Source: DATNPX01 sp036702975 (lineage in GTDB: Bacteria > Cyanobacteriota > Vampirovibrionia > Obscuribacterales > Obscuribacteraceae). From it: a stretch of DNA of 64,000 bases. A model generated the notes under the pieces. It worked only from the letters and a program-made list of their open reading frames with translations. It did not search any database and was not told where the DNA came from. The stretch covers positions 1-64,000 of the forward strand of contig DATNPX010000003.1 of the NCBI GenBank assembly GCA_036702975.1, written 5' to 3'. The number at the start of each line of letters is the position of its first letter. Position 1 is the stretch's first letter. A program made the translations under genes and the position numbers. Below, piece by piece: positions 1 to 7,567 of this stretch.

Positions 1-72
1 GCAACAGGGCAGCTTTTTCAAAAATTCCAAGAACTGCTCAGTAGTAATAGCCGTGCCTTCAGCTTCAGTCAT
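1..72 (-). CDS. N-terminal fragment of an unidentified protein, cut by window edge
   Basis: An open frame on the minus strand starts with ATG at 72-70 and runs off the left edge. It encodes 24 residues beginning MTEAEGTAITTEQFLEF. A purine-rich stretch (GGTGGACC) lies about 6 bases upstream of the ATG and could serve as ribosome-binding site. The amphipathic start resembles the N-terminus of a small soluble helical protein, but the fragment is too short to name. Confidence 0.4.
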   Translation of the reverse strand, partial: MTEAEGTAITTEQFLEFLKKLPCC

Positions 73-131
73 CGTAAGGTCCACCCGTGTCTAAAAATTC
101 CGTGGGTCAGAATTTTACTAGTTTAGCGGGT

Positions 132-344
132 CTACCAGATATATTCAAAGTATCCGCCGGCGCTATCGAAACCAATATGAAACCCTGGCTGAAAAGCCCA
201 AATATTCGGCACATTCGCAAATGACATACATACGTCTGGAAATTTAATCTCCAAGTTTTCCAGGGCCTGAAGACCAGAGGTACTTTTCAACTGGGCAATT
301 TTGAAGTTAGCAATATCCCGTTCACGACCAGGTGAATTCTGCAA
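132..344 (-). CDS. Small unrecognised ORF (70 aa), doubtful
   Basis: A 70-codon frame upstream of, and on the same strand as, the edge fragment. The only start for the full length is TTG at 344 and no Shine-Dalgarno sequence precedes it. The product is mixed polar and aromatic, ends FEYIW, and has no membrane segment or motif I recognise. It may be a remnant of a longer gene or a chance frame. It is kept because no gene on the other strand covers it. Confidence 0.25.
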   Translation of the reverse strand: MQNSPGRERDIANFKIAQLKSTSGLQALENLEIKFPDVCMSFANVPNIWAFQPGFHIGFDSAGGYFEYIW

Positions 345-408
345 GCTTTAGCACTACATTCGGTGGCGCTTAATACTCAGGGCTTTCGACACCTGGAGCA
401 CTCAGCTC

Positions 409-1452
409 TCAAAGCGCCAGCTCAACTATCACAGGCAAATGATCTGAAAACACACTCGGTCCAGTCCGCCGATTGAGAACTCGAATACGCGGGTCAACTA
501 AAACATGGTCGATTGGAATCATAGCCAACGGAATCATGGTCGGCCAACTTGCCTGCACTCCGTAGCCCTTGCGAGAATCTTTAAGACCGCTTGTTCTGAG
601 CAATTTTTTGAAACTGTCGCACCATGAAGTCGCATTTAAATCTCCGCAAATAACTGAAGATCTTTTGCTCTTCTTTACGTACTCTGCCAGATTCTCTAAT
701 TGCAAATCTCTAGACCTGTAAGCTGACGCTGTCACTGGTGGCCAGGGATGAGTGTTGATTACGTCGAACAACCTTCCATTCAGATCGATAGTGGCGACCA
801 GAGTTTCGACGTGGACATCGGAAAGGTCGAGAATCTCAAAATCTTTCACCGGCAAACGGCTAAAAATTGCGATACCGAAATTGTCATGACGAGGCAGTCG
901 TCTGGAATACGGATAAATCGAGTCGAGATTTTTACTTGCCCAGGCTTCAGCGTCCGCAGAAAATTCTTGCCAGCAAATAATGTCTGCATTACTTTCTGTG
1001 GCTAGTGCTTTCAGGGCTTCAAAATTCGAATTTCTGGAATTGAAATTGACGTCGAGAATTTTGACCGTTCGTGTGTCAACCGCTGTTCGAGTGTCAACCG
1101 CTGTTCGAGTGTCAACCGCTGTTCGCAAGTCCGCCGCCGTCGCCGTCGCCGAAGTGGTCTTCTGAACGCCACCTCCATTGAAGTAGAGCGGCAATATCTC
1201 AACCAGATTAGCGCCGATTGCCGCAGCAACCAGCGCGGCAGGCAGCCATTTTTTTCGTAAAACAAGTGGTACTACAGTCAGTATCAACAAACACAGATAC
1301 TGCACACGGAAATGACTGAATAAATCAAAGAAAGACTCAAACGCACTCAAAAATCCGGCAATCGTGGCAGCGACGACAAAGTAAGCTGCCGTCTCAAGCA
1401 AGTTTGCGATTGCTCCACCGGCACTCTGCATCACCCGCCGTAACTCGCTCAC
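409..1452 (-). CDS. Membrane-anchored endonuclease/exonuclease/phosphatase family protein
   Basis: 347 residues. The N-terminal ~95 residues contain about three hydrophobic segments (near 15-35, 50-65 and 70-90). A linker follows with three copies of TAVDTR (residues 111-128). The EEP fold fills the rest: WQE with Glu163, the GDLN motif at 270-273, and the terminal SDH at 336-338, which are the metal and phosphate-handling residues of this superfamily. The layout resembles YafD-type proteins, in which the catalytic domain is tethered to the membrane. Substrate cannot be read from sequence; nucleic acid, phospholipid or sphingolipid headgroups are all possible in this superfamily. The start ATG at 1452 begins MSELRRV. 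It is transcribed divergently from the fluoride channel gene. Confidence 0.85.
   Translation of the reverse strand: MSELRRVMQSAGGAIANLLETAAYFVVAATIAGFLSAFESFFDLFSHFRVQYLCLLILTVVPLVLRKKWLPAALVAAAIGANLVEILPLYFNGGGVQKTTSATATAADLRTAVDTRTAVDTRTAVDTRTVKILDVNFNSRNSNFEALKALATESNADIICWQEFSADAEAWASKNLDSIYPYSRRLPRHDNFGIAIFSRLPVKDFEILDLSDVHVETLVATIDLNGRLFDVINTHPWPPVTASAYRSRDLQLENLAEYVKKSKRSSVICGDLNATSWCDSFKKLLRTSGLKDSRKGYGVQASWPTMIPLAMIPIDHVLVDPRIRVLNRRTGPSVFSDHLPVIVELAL
1073..1126. repeat. Three tandem 18-bp repeats inside the EEP gene
   Basis: The 18-bp unit GTGTCAACCGCTGTTCGA occurs at 1073-1090 and 1091-1108, with a last copy at 1109-1126 that differs only at its end. The period is a multiple of three, so each copy adds TAVDTR to the linker between the membrane and catalytic parts. 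Near-identity of the copies suggests recent slippage expansion. Confidence 0.9.
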
Positions 1453-1566
1453 AAAGTTTCACCAGAGTTTGCATTGAAACAACCCAGATTAGTGTACCTG
1501 ACAATTTCGTTAACCGCGCAGTAAACGAAAAAATGCTAGGGTATTCACATCGAATCTGGTTGCACT

Positions 1567-1956
1567 ATGAACCCAATGCTGATCAACATTCTTGTAGTTG
1601 CCCTGGGCGGTTGCGTTGGCTCTGTAACCCGCTATCTGTGCGGCTACTTTTTCGGTAACTGGTTCGGCACCACGTTTCCGTGGGCTACTTTATTCGTAAA
1701 TATCGTCGGCAGCGCATTTCTGGGTTTTGTCTTCAGCCTCTCGCTAGCTAAGCCTGGCGTAGTCGACCCAAATTTGCGATTGATGCTGACGACCGGCTTC
1801 TCCGGAGGTTTTACGACCTTCAGCGCTTTCGCCTGGGAAACATTGAGCCTATATCAAAAGGGAGACGCCAATCTGGCACTGGCAAACATAGCTAGCAATT
1901 TGGTTTTAGGACTTGCAGCAGTATTTCTAGGTTATCTGCTCGGACGCACAGTTTGA
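1567..1956 (+). CDS. crcB: Fluoride channel FluC/CrcB
   Basis: 129 residues with four hydrophobic segments, the normal size for this family. Diagnostic motifs are visible: a glycine-rich GGCVGSVTRY near residue 15, the central FVNIVGSAFLG, and GFSGGFTTFSAFAWE, which carries the phenylalanine and threonine/serine residues lining the fluoride pore. Fluc channels work as inverted dimers and export fluoride across the inner membrane. The next gene encodes DUF190, a family repeatedly found beside crcB. I looked for the conserved fluoride-riboswitch core in the ~110 bases upstream and did not find it. Confidence 0.95.
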   Translation: MNPMLINILVVALGGCVGSVTRYLCGYFFGNWFGTTFPWATLFVNIVGSAFLGFVFSLSLAKPGVVDPNLRLMLTTGFSGGFTTFSAFAWETLSLYQKGDANLALANIASNLVLGLAAVFLGYLLGRTV

Positions 1957-2025
1957 GGTGAAAGAAAAATGACGATTCGCCGGACGAGTTATCGAAACAC
2001 TACAACTTAAGCCTGTCGAGGTATT

Positions 2026-2358
2026 ATGCGGACTAGCTCACTGATGAAACGCGTTATGATTTTTGTCGATGAAACGGACAAATTTCGACATTCCAACCTC
2101 GCTGCTGCCCTCATCGAACGGCTGAAAAAGGAGGGGTGCAGCGGCGCGACAGTCCTAAAAGGTTCTGCTGGTTTTGGCAGTCACAAACAGATCCATACGA
2201 CGACAATTATGGATCTGGCAGTCAGTCTCCCAGATATAGTCGTGTTCATCGAAACTCCAGACAAAGTTGCGCAAATACTTCCTATACTGGAAGAAATGAT
2301 CGAGGAAGGATTTATCGCAATCGATGATGTTGAAACGATCAAATTATCCAAGAAATAA
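2026..2358 (+). CDS. DUF190 family protein, CrcB partner
   Basis: 110 residues. The core from MKRVMIFVDETDKF onward has the alternating beta-alpha pattern of DUF190 (a PII-like fold), with the central KGSAGFGSHK loop and DLPDIVVFIE-like strand typical of the family. The ATG at 2026 is preceded by GAGG at a 4-base spacing; a second in-frame ATG at 2044 would give the more usual N-terminus. It lies 70 bp after crcB on the same strand, and DUF190 and crcB are often neighbours or fused. The fluoride role is inferred from context. Confidence 0.85.
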   Translation: MRTSSLMKRVMIFVDETDKFRHSNLAAALIERLKKEGCSGATVLKGSAGFGSHKQIHTTTIMDLAVSLPDIVVFIETPDKVAQILPILEEMIEEGFIAIDDVETIKLSKK

Positions 2359-2362
2359 AGAC

Positions 2363-3133
2363 ATGAACGCATTTCAAAAACACAATGCCCCGCTCATCAT
2401 CGCAGGCGCTGTTGTTGCACTTCTCGGTCTGGTCACACACCTGACTGCAAGCGCAGATCAGACTGGAACTCCGAACATTCAGTTTGATTCTCAGATTTTT
2501 GATTTTGGTACTGTGGATGAAGGCGCGCGAATAAATCACACATTCAAAGTAAGCAATAAAGGCACGGGGTTGTTGAAAATAGTAGACGCTTATGCGTCCT
2601 GCGGCTGCACCGTTCCAAAGCTGTCGAAGAAAACCCTGGAACCTGGGGAAACAACCGACTTATTTATTACAGTCGACACTTCAATGAAGCAAAACGGCAT
2701 CACCAAAACGGTAAACGTATCTTCCAACGATCCGAAAAGACCAATTGTCGAGATAGCGTTGAAGATGTTCGTGCGTAACCAGCACAAAGGTCTTACCGAA
2801 GGGGCGAAAGCGAAAATTCTTACGGATGAAAGCTGCACCAGTTGCCATGTTGCACGCGGCGTCGGCGTCTTCGGGCTCGAACTGTATGTTGCTGATTGTG
2901 CCATGTGTCACGGTCCGAAAGCAGAGGGCGAGAGCGGACCGGCGTTGATAGGGCCATACGACAATATCGTGTTCTACAACCACATGAAAGACGTTCTCGT
3001 TCACGGAAGCAAGAAGACAAACGCAATGCCGGGCTTCGGTGGCGACGCAGGCGGTCCACTTGCGCAAAAACAAATCGACTCACTGCTGACATATCTCAAA
3101 GACCTCTCCGCCAAGCGGAACAATAAGAAATAG
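2363..3133 (+). CDS. Exported DUF1573-cytochrome c fusion protein
   Basis: I place the start at ATG 2363, 4 bp after the DUF190 stop. It gives 256 residues with a signal-peptide-like N-terminus (LIIAGAVVALLGLV); an earlier ATG at 2324 overlaps the upstream gene. Residues ~40-135 are a DUF1573 immunoglobulin-like domain with its hallmark CGCT. After ~155 the protein has two CxxCH motifs (CTSCH and CAMCH) and a later MPGF that could supply an axial methionine, so it should carry covalent haem outside the cytoplasmic membrane. It is probably translationally coupled to DUF190. The redox partner is unknown and no cytochrome maturation genes are in view. Confidence 0.8.
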   Translation: MNAFQKHNAPLIIAGAVVALLGLVTHLTASADQTGTPNIQFDSQIFDFGTVDEGARINHTFKVSNKGTGLLKIVDAYASCGCTVPKLSKKTLEPGETTDLFITVDTSMKQNGITKTVNVSSNDPKRPIVEIALKMFVRNQHKGLTEGAKAKILTDESCTSCHVARGVGVFGLELYVADCAMCHGPKAEGESGPALIGPYDNIVFYNHMKDVLVHGSKKTNAMPGFGGDAGGPLAQKQIDSLLTYLKDLSAKRNNKK

Positions 3134-3624
3134 GGAAGCGCATTCGCCGGTAGAAGGAGCGCAACCCTGCAACCAGCGAGGTCCAACTCCGCTCCGAATA
3201 GATGGCAGAAACATTCAGGTGTGCAGCGGTGCACAACTTTATGCACCCTATCTATGCATAAAATTGCAGGAAAGCCTCGAGATTAAACGCCAGTCGTCAA
3301 GAAGAGCAGGGCATATATCTTCGATAGCTGAATTTCTCGGCTGGCTCAATTTTGAAATTAGCTTTGTGAAAATCGAACGTTTTTTGGCTGCAGCGACGAA
3401 AGTCTGCTCCAGCTTGTCTTTGCCGCGTTGTCGAGATGCCCCGAAATGCCAAAAATGAGCGAGCGGGCTAGGTCTGATAATGAAAAATGCAAGGTCTTGG
3501 CGCTGCTGAGGGTTTATAATCGACGGCCCGTGGAACATTTTAGGAGAGTGTATGGTTGGCGCAGTGATACAACTGCGAACCTGATCCTCCCACGGATGGT
3601 TGATCCGGACTAGAACGACAGAGC
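3134..3624. other. Intergenic, no gene supported
   Basis: About 490 bases separate the cytochrome fusion from the FHA gene. Short open frames on both strands lack ribosome-binding sites and read as low-quality shadows. A TATAAT at 3515-3520 on the plus strand could be the -10 box of the FHA gene promoter, but no convincing -35 box lies 16-18 bases before it. Confidence 0.5.
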
Positions 3625-6054
3625 ATGACCATGGAAAGCACGTGTCCAGTTTGTAAAAAGCCTTATGACGGCGTCGTTTGCACTCAATGTACGGTTACCG
3701 ACCTCGATATGGGCGGTCTCATGGCTGGCGAAGGACTTCGATTGAAAAGTGATGAAGAACCAGGCGACGCACATGCGACTGCGTACCTTGTAGACCTCGT
3801 TTCGAATAGAAAAATTCCGATCACTGCACCTCGCTGTAAGGTCGGGCGTGACGATCTAAATGACATTGTCATTTCGGGCGACCAATCAATTTCTAGATTC
3901 CATTTTGTAATCACAAAAGAAAACGGACAGTACATGGTTCAAGACGGCAAAAGTCGCCATGGAACTTTCCTCAACGGTAATCAAATTACGGTACCTGAGC
4001 CAATCCACGATGGAGACGTGCTCAAGGTGGGTGTATCACTTTTCTGGTTTGTAATCGAGCAGGTAGTTCCTGCAAACGCACCGGAAAAATTCGCACCGGT
4101 CGACGTGGCCGCGATGGACCAGCAAGAACTCGAATTCGTGCTGCCTGAGCCGTCGAATCCGCATGGCACCCGCGAGATGAACTTGCCAGATGCAGCAAGC
4201 GTCACGATTAGCCCGAAAGGCGAGGCGCCAAAGAGTCCTAATCAGGGCGAAATAACAGTTGCGATGTTGCTAGATCCTTTACAGCAGCAAGAATTGAATA
4301 AGGCAGTAGCCAAAGCGGCAGAAAAGCAGCAAGATGAATCAGCCAAAGTCGATGCGAAGAGCGAAAAACCTGTCGAGAGCAAGAGCAGTACAGACGACAA
4401 AACTGACAAAGCTGATTCGGCAAAAACTGGTAAAGACGAATCCAAATTAGATCAAGCTGACGCCGCTGCTGAAGCTAAAAAGGATGCAGAAGCAAAAGCA
4501 GACGACGAAGCTAAACATGCCCACGAGGTGGTGGCAGAAGAGCCGAAAAATTTCACCGACTTCGATCAGGCATACGGTGAACAAAAAACATTTGCAGAAT
4601 ATTCCTATGGAATCAATGATCTTTTCGATCCTTTGAGAAAAGTCGCGAATGCTCTGAGTGCAGCCCGCGAAGAAGAATCAGCGACTGAAAATAAATCCGA
4701 AGCAAACGATTTAGTGGCAAGCGGTTCACATTCAGCGGAATCAACAAAGAGTTCAATAGAAGCGAAGGATTCAAAAGAACCACCGAAGGACTCCAAAGAA
4801 TCCACAGAAGAAAAAGAAGAAAAGCCAAGCGATATCGCGGCCGAAATCATGGCAGAGACGGAACCAGAGCTGTCCAAAGCAGCGGCATCTTCTCCAAAGC
4901 CGTACGCCGACGGTATTGGTGACAAACCATCATCAGCAGCTTCAACTAATGCTGAAGGTTCCGAAACCTCATCGTCTTCTCCTGCTGGAAAAGACGAGTC
5001 TCAGGATCTGAAGGCAGTCGAAGAACCGCAGCTGGCAGCGAGCACCGCAGCACAGAAACAAGAATTTGAGCCTCTGCATGAGAAAGCAGAAGAACTGGAG
5101 CCAGAAATGGCGGCATCAACCCCTTCCACGCTAGACAAATTTGCCGAAATCATCGGTGAAGTATCTGGCAACACTGAAAAGAAGATCGAAGAACCTGCGT
5201 CGTCTTTAAAACTCAACTTTCAATCATCGAGTGATAAGGTCGAACGCGAAGAGTCGAAACGCGAGGACGAAGCGCGGGTATCAGCGTCAACTACAAATGG
5301 TGAATCACAGACCAGCAACGGAGCAAAAGGTATGAGCATAGTTAAAGAAGCGGGCTCGAGCACAGTACCAGAATGGTGCAAAAAGTACTTCTCTTCTGAG
5401 CTTAATTCACTCAGCAAAGAATTGACCGAGCTGAACGAACAGGTTCGCCTCGCTCAGCAGAAAATCAAGGAAGTAGAAAGCCGTGTTGCTCTAACGAAGG
5501 GCTTGCGAAACACGTTGCTCACCTCGCAGGGTGAGGAGCTTGTTGAAGCTTGCGGCAAAGTCCTGGCTATGTTGGGATGGCGGGTGAAAATTTCCGAAGA
5601 AGACAAACACGAATTGCGTCTCGACACCGGCGAAGACAAAAATGTTTCGATCGCCAGAATCGTTTGGACTGAGAGCCAGGCCGACCGAACACATCTCGGT
5701 CAACTGTCGATTTCTCAGACCCGCTACTGGTGCGAACAAGGTGTTGAACCAAAAGGCATTCTGCTCGTTTGCAAGAGCGGAGATACTGCACCTGCACCGC
5801 TCAGTTCATCGGATTTCAACAGCGAGTTAGCTGAGTACGCATCGAAGAAGAATGTCTGCTTGATGACGACTCTGCAATTGTTGGCAGTGTACAAAGAAAT
5901 AGCTCTGCACGATGGCAGCACAGAAACAGTGCGCGCCACAATCCTGGCTAGCAGTGGATGGTTACCTGGATTCAACCTTGAGCCAGGCGCTGAGTCTGCT
6001 GACAAGGAAGAAAGTTCGGGCACTAACAAACTTAGCTCGTTGCTTTCAGCTTAG
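3625..6054 (+). CDS. FHA-domain protein with zinc ribbon, long acidic linker and nuclease-like C-terminus
   Basis: 809 residues. Four cysteines (CPVC at 7-10, CTQC at 19-22) form a zinc ribbon. Residues ~58-150 are an FHA phosphothreonine-binding domain: GR at the first loop, SRFH, and GTFLNG. Residues ~190-590 are low-complexity and Lys/Glu/Ser/Ala rich. A coiled coil follows (~595-640), and the last ~170 residues resemble the Mrr-type restriction-endonuclease-like fold (GEELVEACGKVLAMLGW, later WCEQGVEPKGILLVC). I cannot place a full PD-(D/E)xK catalytic set, so the nuclease label is weak. The FHA domain would bind phosphothreonine made by a Ser/Thr kinase such as the one encoded 1.5 kb downstream. 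ATG 3625 and ATG 3631 are both possible starts. Confidence 0.75.
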   Translation: MTMESTCPVCKKPYDGVVCTQCTVTDLDMGGLMAGEGLRLKSDEEPGDAHATAYLVDLVSNRKIPITAPRCKVGRDDLNDIVISGDQSISRFHFVITKENGQYMVQDGKSRHGTFLNGNQITVPEPIHDGDVLKVGVSLFWFVIEQVVPANAPEKFAPVDVAAMDQQELEFVLPEPSNPHGTREMNLPDAASVTISPKGEAPKSPNQGEITVAMLLDPLQQQELNKAVAKAAEKQQDESAKVDAKSEKPVESKSSTDDKTDKADSAKTGKDESKLDQADAAAEAKKDAEAKADDEAKHAHEVVAEEPKNFTDFDQAYGEQKTFAEYSYGINDLFDPLRKVANALSAAREEESATENKSEANDLVASGSHSAESTKSSIEAKDSKEPPKDSKESTEEKEEKPSDIAAEIMAETEPELSKAAASSPKPYADGIGDKPSSAASTNAEGSETSSSSPAGKDESQDLKAVEEPQLAASTAAQKQEFEPLHEKAEELEPEMAASTPSTLDKFAEIIGEVSGNTEKKIEEPASSLKLNFQSSSDKVEREESKREDEARVSASTTNGESQTSNGAKGMSIVKEAGSSTVPEWCKKYFSSELNSLSKELTELNEQVRLAQQKIKEVESRVALTKGLRNTLLTSQGEELVEACGKVLAMLGWRVKISEEDKHELRLDTGEDKNVSIARIVWTESQADRTHLGQLSISQTRYWCEQGVEPKGILLVCKSGDTAPAPLSSSDFNSELAEYASKKNVCLMTTLQLLAVYKEIALHDGSTETVRATILASSGWLPGFNLEPGAESADKEESSGTNKLSSLLSA

Positions 6055-6126
6055 AATTCAAATTGAACTTTGCAGTTCAATTTTGAATAACCGGAGTTTC
6101 AGCTAACCCTTTCGCACAACTTTTGC

Positions 6127-6160
6127 AGAAGTGCCACCCCTTGCGGTGGCACTTCTTTTT
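6127..6160 (+). terminator. Intrinsic terminator after the FHA gene
   Basis: A perfect 12-bp stem, AGAAGTGCCACC (6127-6138) paired with GGTGGCACTTCT (6145-6156), has a 6-base loop and runs into a T tract. It lies 73 bases after the FHA stop codon and in its direction. Confidence 0.92.
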
Positions 6161-6230
6161 GTGTCCACCGGTAGCGTTGGCAATCCTTTTGTCCACCTGT
6201 GACGCTAGTATTTCCTCTTTTGTTGAAAGG

Positions 6231-6842
6231 TTATTTTTGCTGAGCAAGCTGTTTCAATTCCGTGCCGTGCAGTTTTGACGAGACTATCGCAACCTGAGCA
6301 CCAATGTTTTTCACAGACTTTGCCTGTTTCTCGTCTTTTAGGGTGCCGTTGTCGTTAAACGCATCTCCGGCTTTCGCGACAGCAACCTGCTCAGGAATTA
6401 CTGTGCATTTGATGTTGCCAAATATTGAACGAACGGTGACAAGTCCTCGCAAGCCACCCAACAGACCGGGTGACGCAGCCATCAAGCCAACTACCTTCTG
6501 GTCATAACACGCAAGCTGAGCTTCGCCCTGCTCAGGTCTCGATACCCAGTCGATTGTATTTTTCAGAAGAGCCGAAATAGAGCTGTTGTATTCTGGTGAA
6601 GCGATTAGCAATCCATGATGCTCGAGAAAAATCTTTTTGAGTTTCCTGGCGTTCTCTGGAAGCCCTTCTTTGGCTTCTAGATCGCCGTCATACATCGGCA
6701 TAGGATAATCTCGCAAGTCAATGTAGGTTACTTCCGCACCGGCTTCGCGAGCGCCTTCTGCTGCGACCTTGACCAGCTTCTTATTAAACGAATCGCTTCG
6801 GGAGCTGCCTGCAAATGCCAAAATTTTTGTGACTGACGCCAT
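6231..6842 (-). CDS. NADPH-dependent FMN reductase family protein
   Basis: 203 residues with a flavodoxin-like fold. AFAGSSRSDSFNKKL near the N-terminus is the FMN phosphate-binding loop (GSxRxxSxN), and LIASPEYNSS near residue 80 is the second signature of NAD(P)H-dependent FMN or quinone reductases. Family members reduce FMN, quinones or azo compounds in the cytoplasm. The ATG at 6842 has AGGTC 6-7 bases upstream. The gene is convergent with the FHA gene and monocistronic. The substrate is not predictable. Confidence 0.88.
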   Translation of the reverse strand: MASVTKILAFAGSSRSDSFNKKLVKVAAEGAREAGAEVTYIDLRDYPMPMYDGDLEAKEGLPENARKLKKIFLEHHGLLIASPEYNSSISALLKNTIDWVSRPEQGEAQLACYDQKVVGLMAASPGLLGGLRGLVTVRSIFGNIKCTVIPEQVAVAKAGDAFNDNGTLKDEKQAKSVKNIGAQVAIVSSKLHGTELKQLAQQK

Positions 6843-7249
6843 GATTCGACCTCGCTCGCTGTCTATTTAAGCTAAATAGTTTAACCTATCTGAGAGCGCG
6901 AAGCCAAAACCTGATGAACTCAGCAGGCAGTGGTGCTGTCTACAAAAGTGAATACGCCAGATGAATAACATGCTCCCACCGCCACCACTAATGGTGCAGC
7001 TGAAGACCTTTAAACAAACGGAACTGGTTCGAGAGAAAAGACTTATCGAACAAGGCAGTGAAGTAATACGCAGTTGCGGCTTAAAGACTGACAGCAGCTG
7101 TGCCAAATCGGATAACAGTGTTGTGCCAACGGGTTTTAAACAATTCGACAAGTAAATCTGAAGCAAAACTGAATGCTGTTCACCCAGGGTACACATTGAA
7201 CCGGTATCGTCATAGTCGCAGTCCCACTACCTGGCTGAAGGAGGTTCAA
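6843..7249. other. Intergenic between divergent genes
   Basis: About 400 bases hold the promoters of the FMN reductase (minus) and the small gene at 7250 (plus). A 64-codon plus-strand frame (6961-7155) begins with ATG but has no ribosome-binding site and a low-complexity proline start, so I do not call it. No repeat or strong hairpin was seen. Confidence 0.45.
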
Positions 7250-7495
7250 ATGTTCACCACCCCTCAAGCTGTCGTAAGGAAAGAAATGGCGTTATCTGAG
7301 CTGCTGGAAGTAGCTGCACAAGTTTCTATCAACGCTGTCGACATCTCGGATTCGAATCAAAAATTCTTGCTTCATTTGTTAGAGACGTATGCAGATGAAG
7401 TCCTCGAGCCTGGTCAGGTATTGACCGCTCAAGGAGTTTACATGCAAAAAACGCACAGTCAGGCGATTTTGGTATGTCTAGACTTTGCTGCATAA
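7250..7495 (+). CDS. Small protein of unknown function (81 aa)
   Basis: The ATG at 7250 follows a near-ideal ribosome-binding site (AAGGAGG, 6 bases upstream), which fixes the start over an upstream in-frame alternative at 7100. The 81-residue product is soluble and mostly helical, with the stretch LLHLLETYADEVLEPGQVLT in the middle and one late cysteine. No family is recognised. It lies 72 bp upstream of the Ser/Thr kinase gene on the same strand and may be co-transcribed, which would link it to that signalling unit. Confidence 0.65.
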   Translation: MFTTPQAVVRKEMALSELLEVAAQVSINAVDISDSNQKFLLHLLETYADEVLEPGQVLTAQGVYMQKTHSQAILVCLDFAA

Positions 7496-7567
7496 GACTC
7501 ACGGAGGCAGCGCACTATTGATCAGTAAGCATGTCCGTACCGGGAGGCTCAAGGACTAACGCAAACC

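Noticed and set aside
980..1165. Plus-strand frames over the 18-bp repeats
   Set aside because: Shadows of the EEP gene on the other strand caused by the repeat period.
1453..1566. Fluoride riboswitch upstream of crcB
   Set aside because: The conserved core (GGnGATGG...CGCC-type pseudoknot) is not present in the leader on the plus strand.
6961..7155. 64-codon plus-strand frame beginning MNNMLPPPPL
   Set aside because: No ribosome-binding site and no feature beyond a short proline run.
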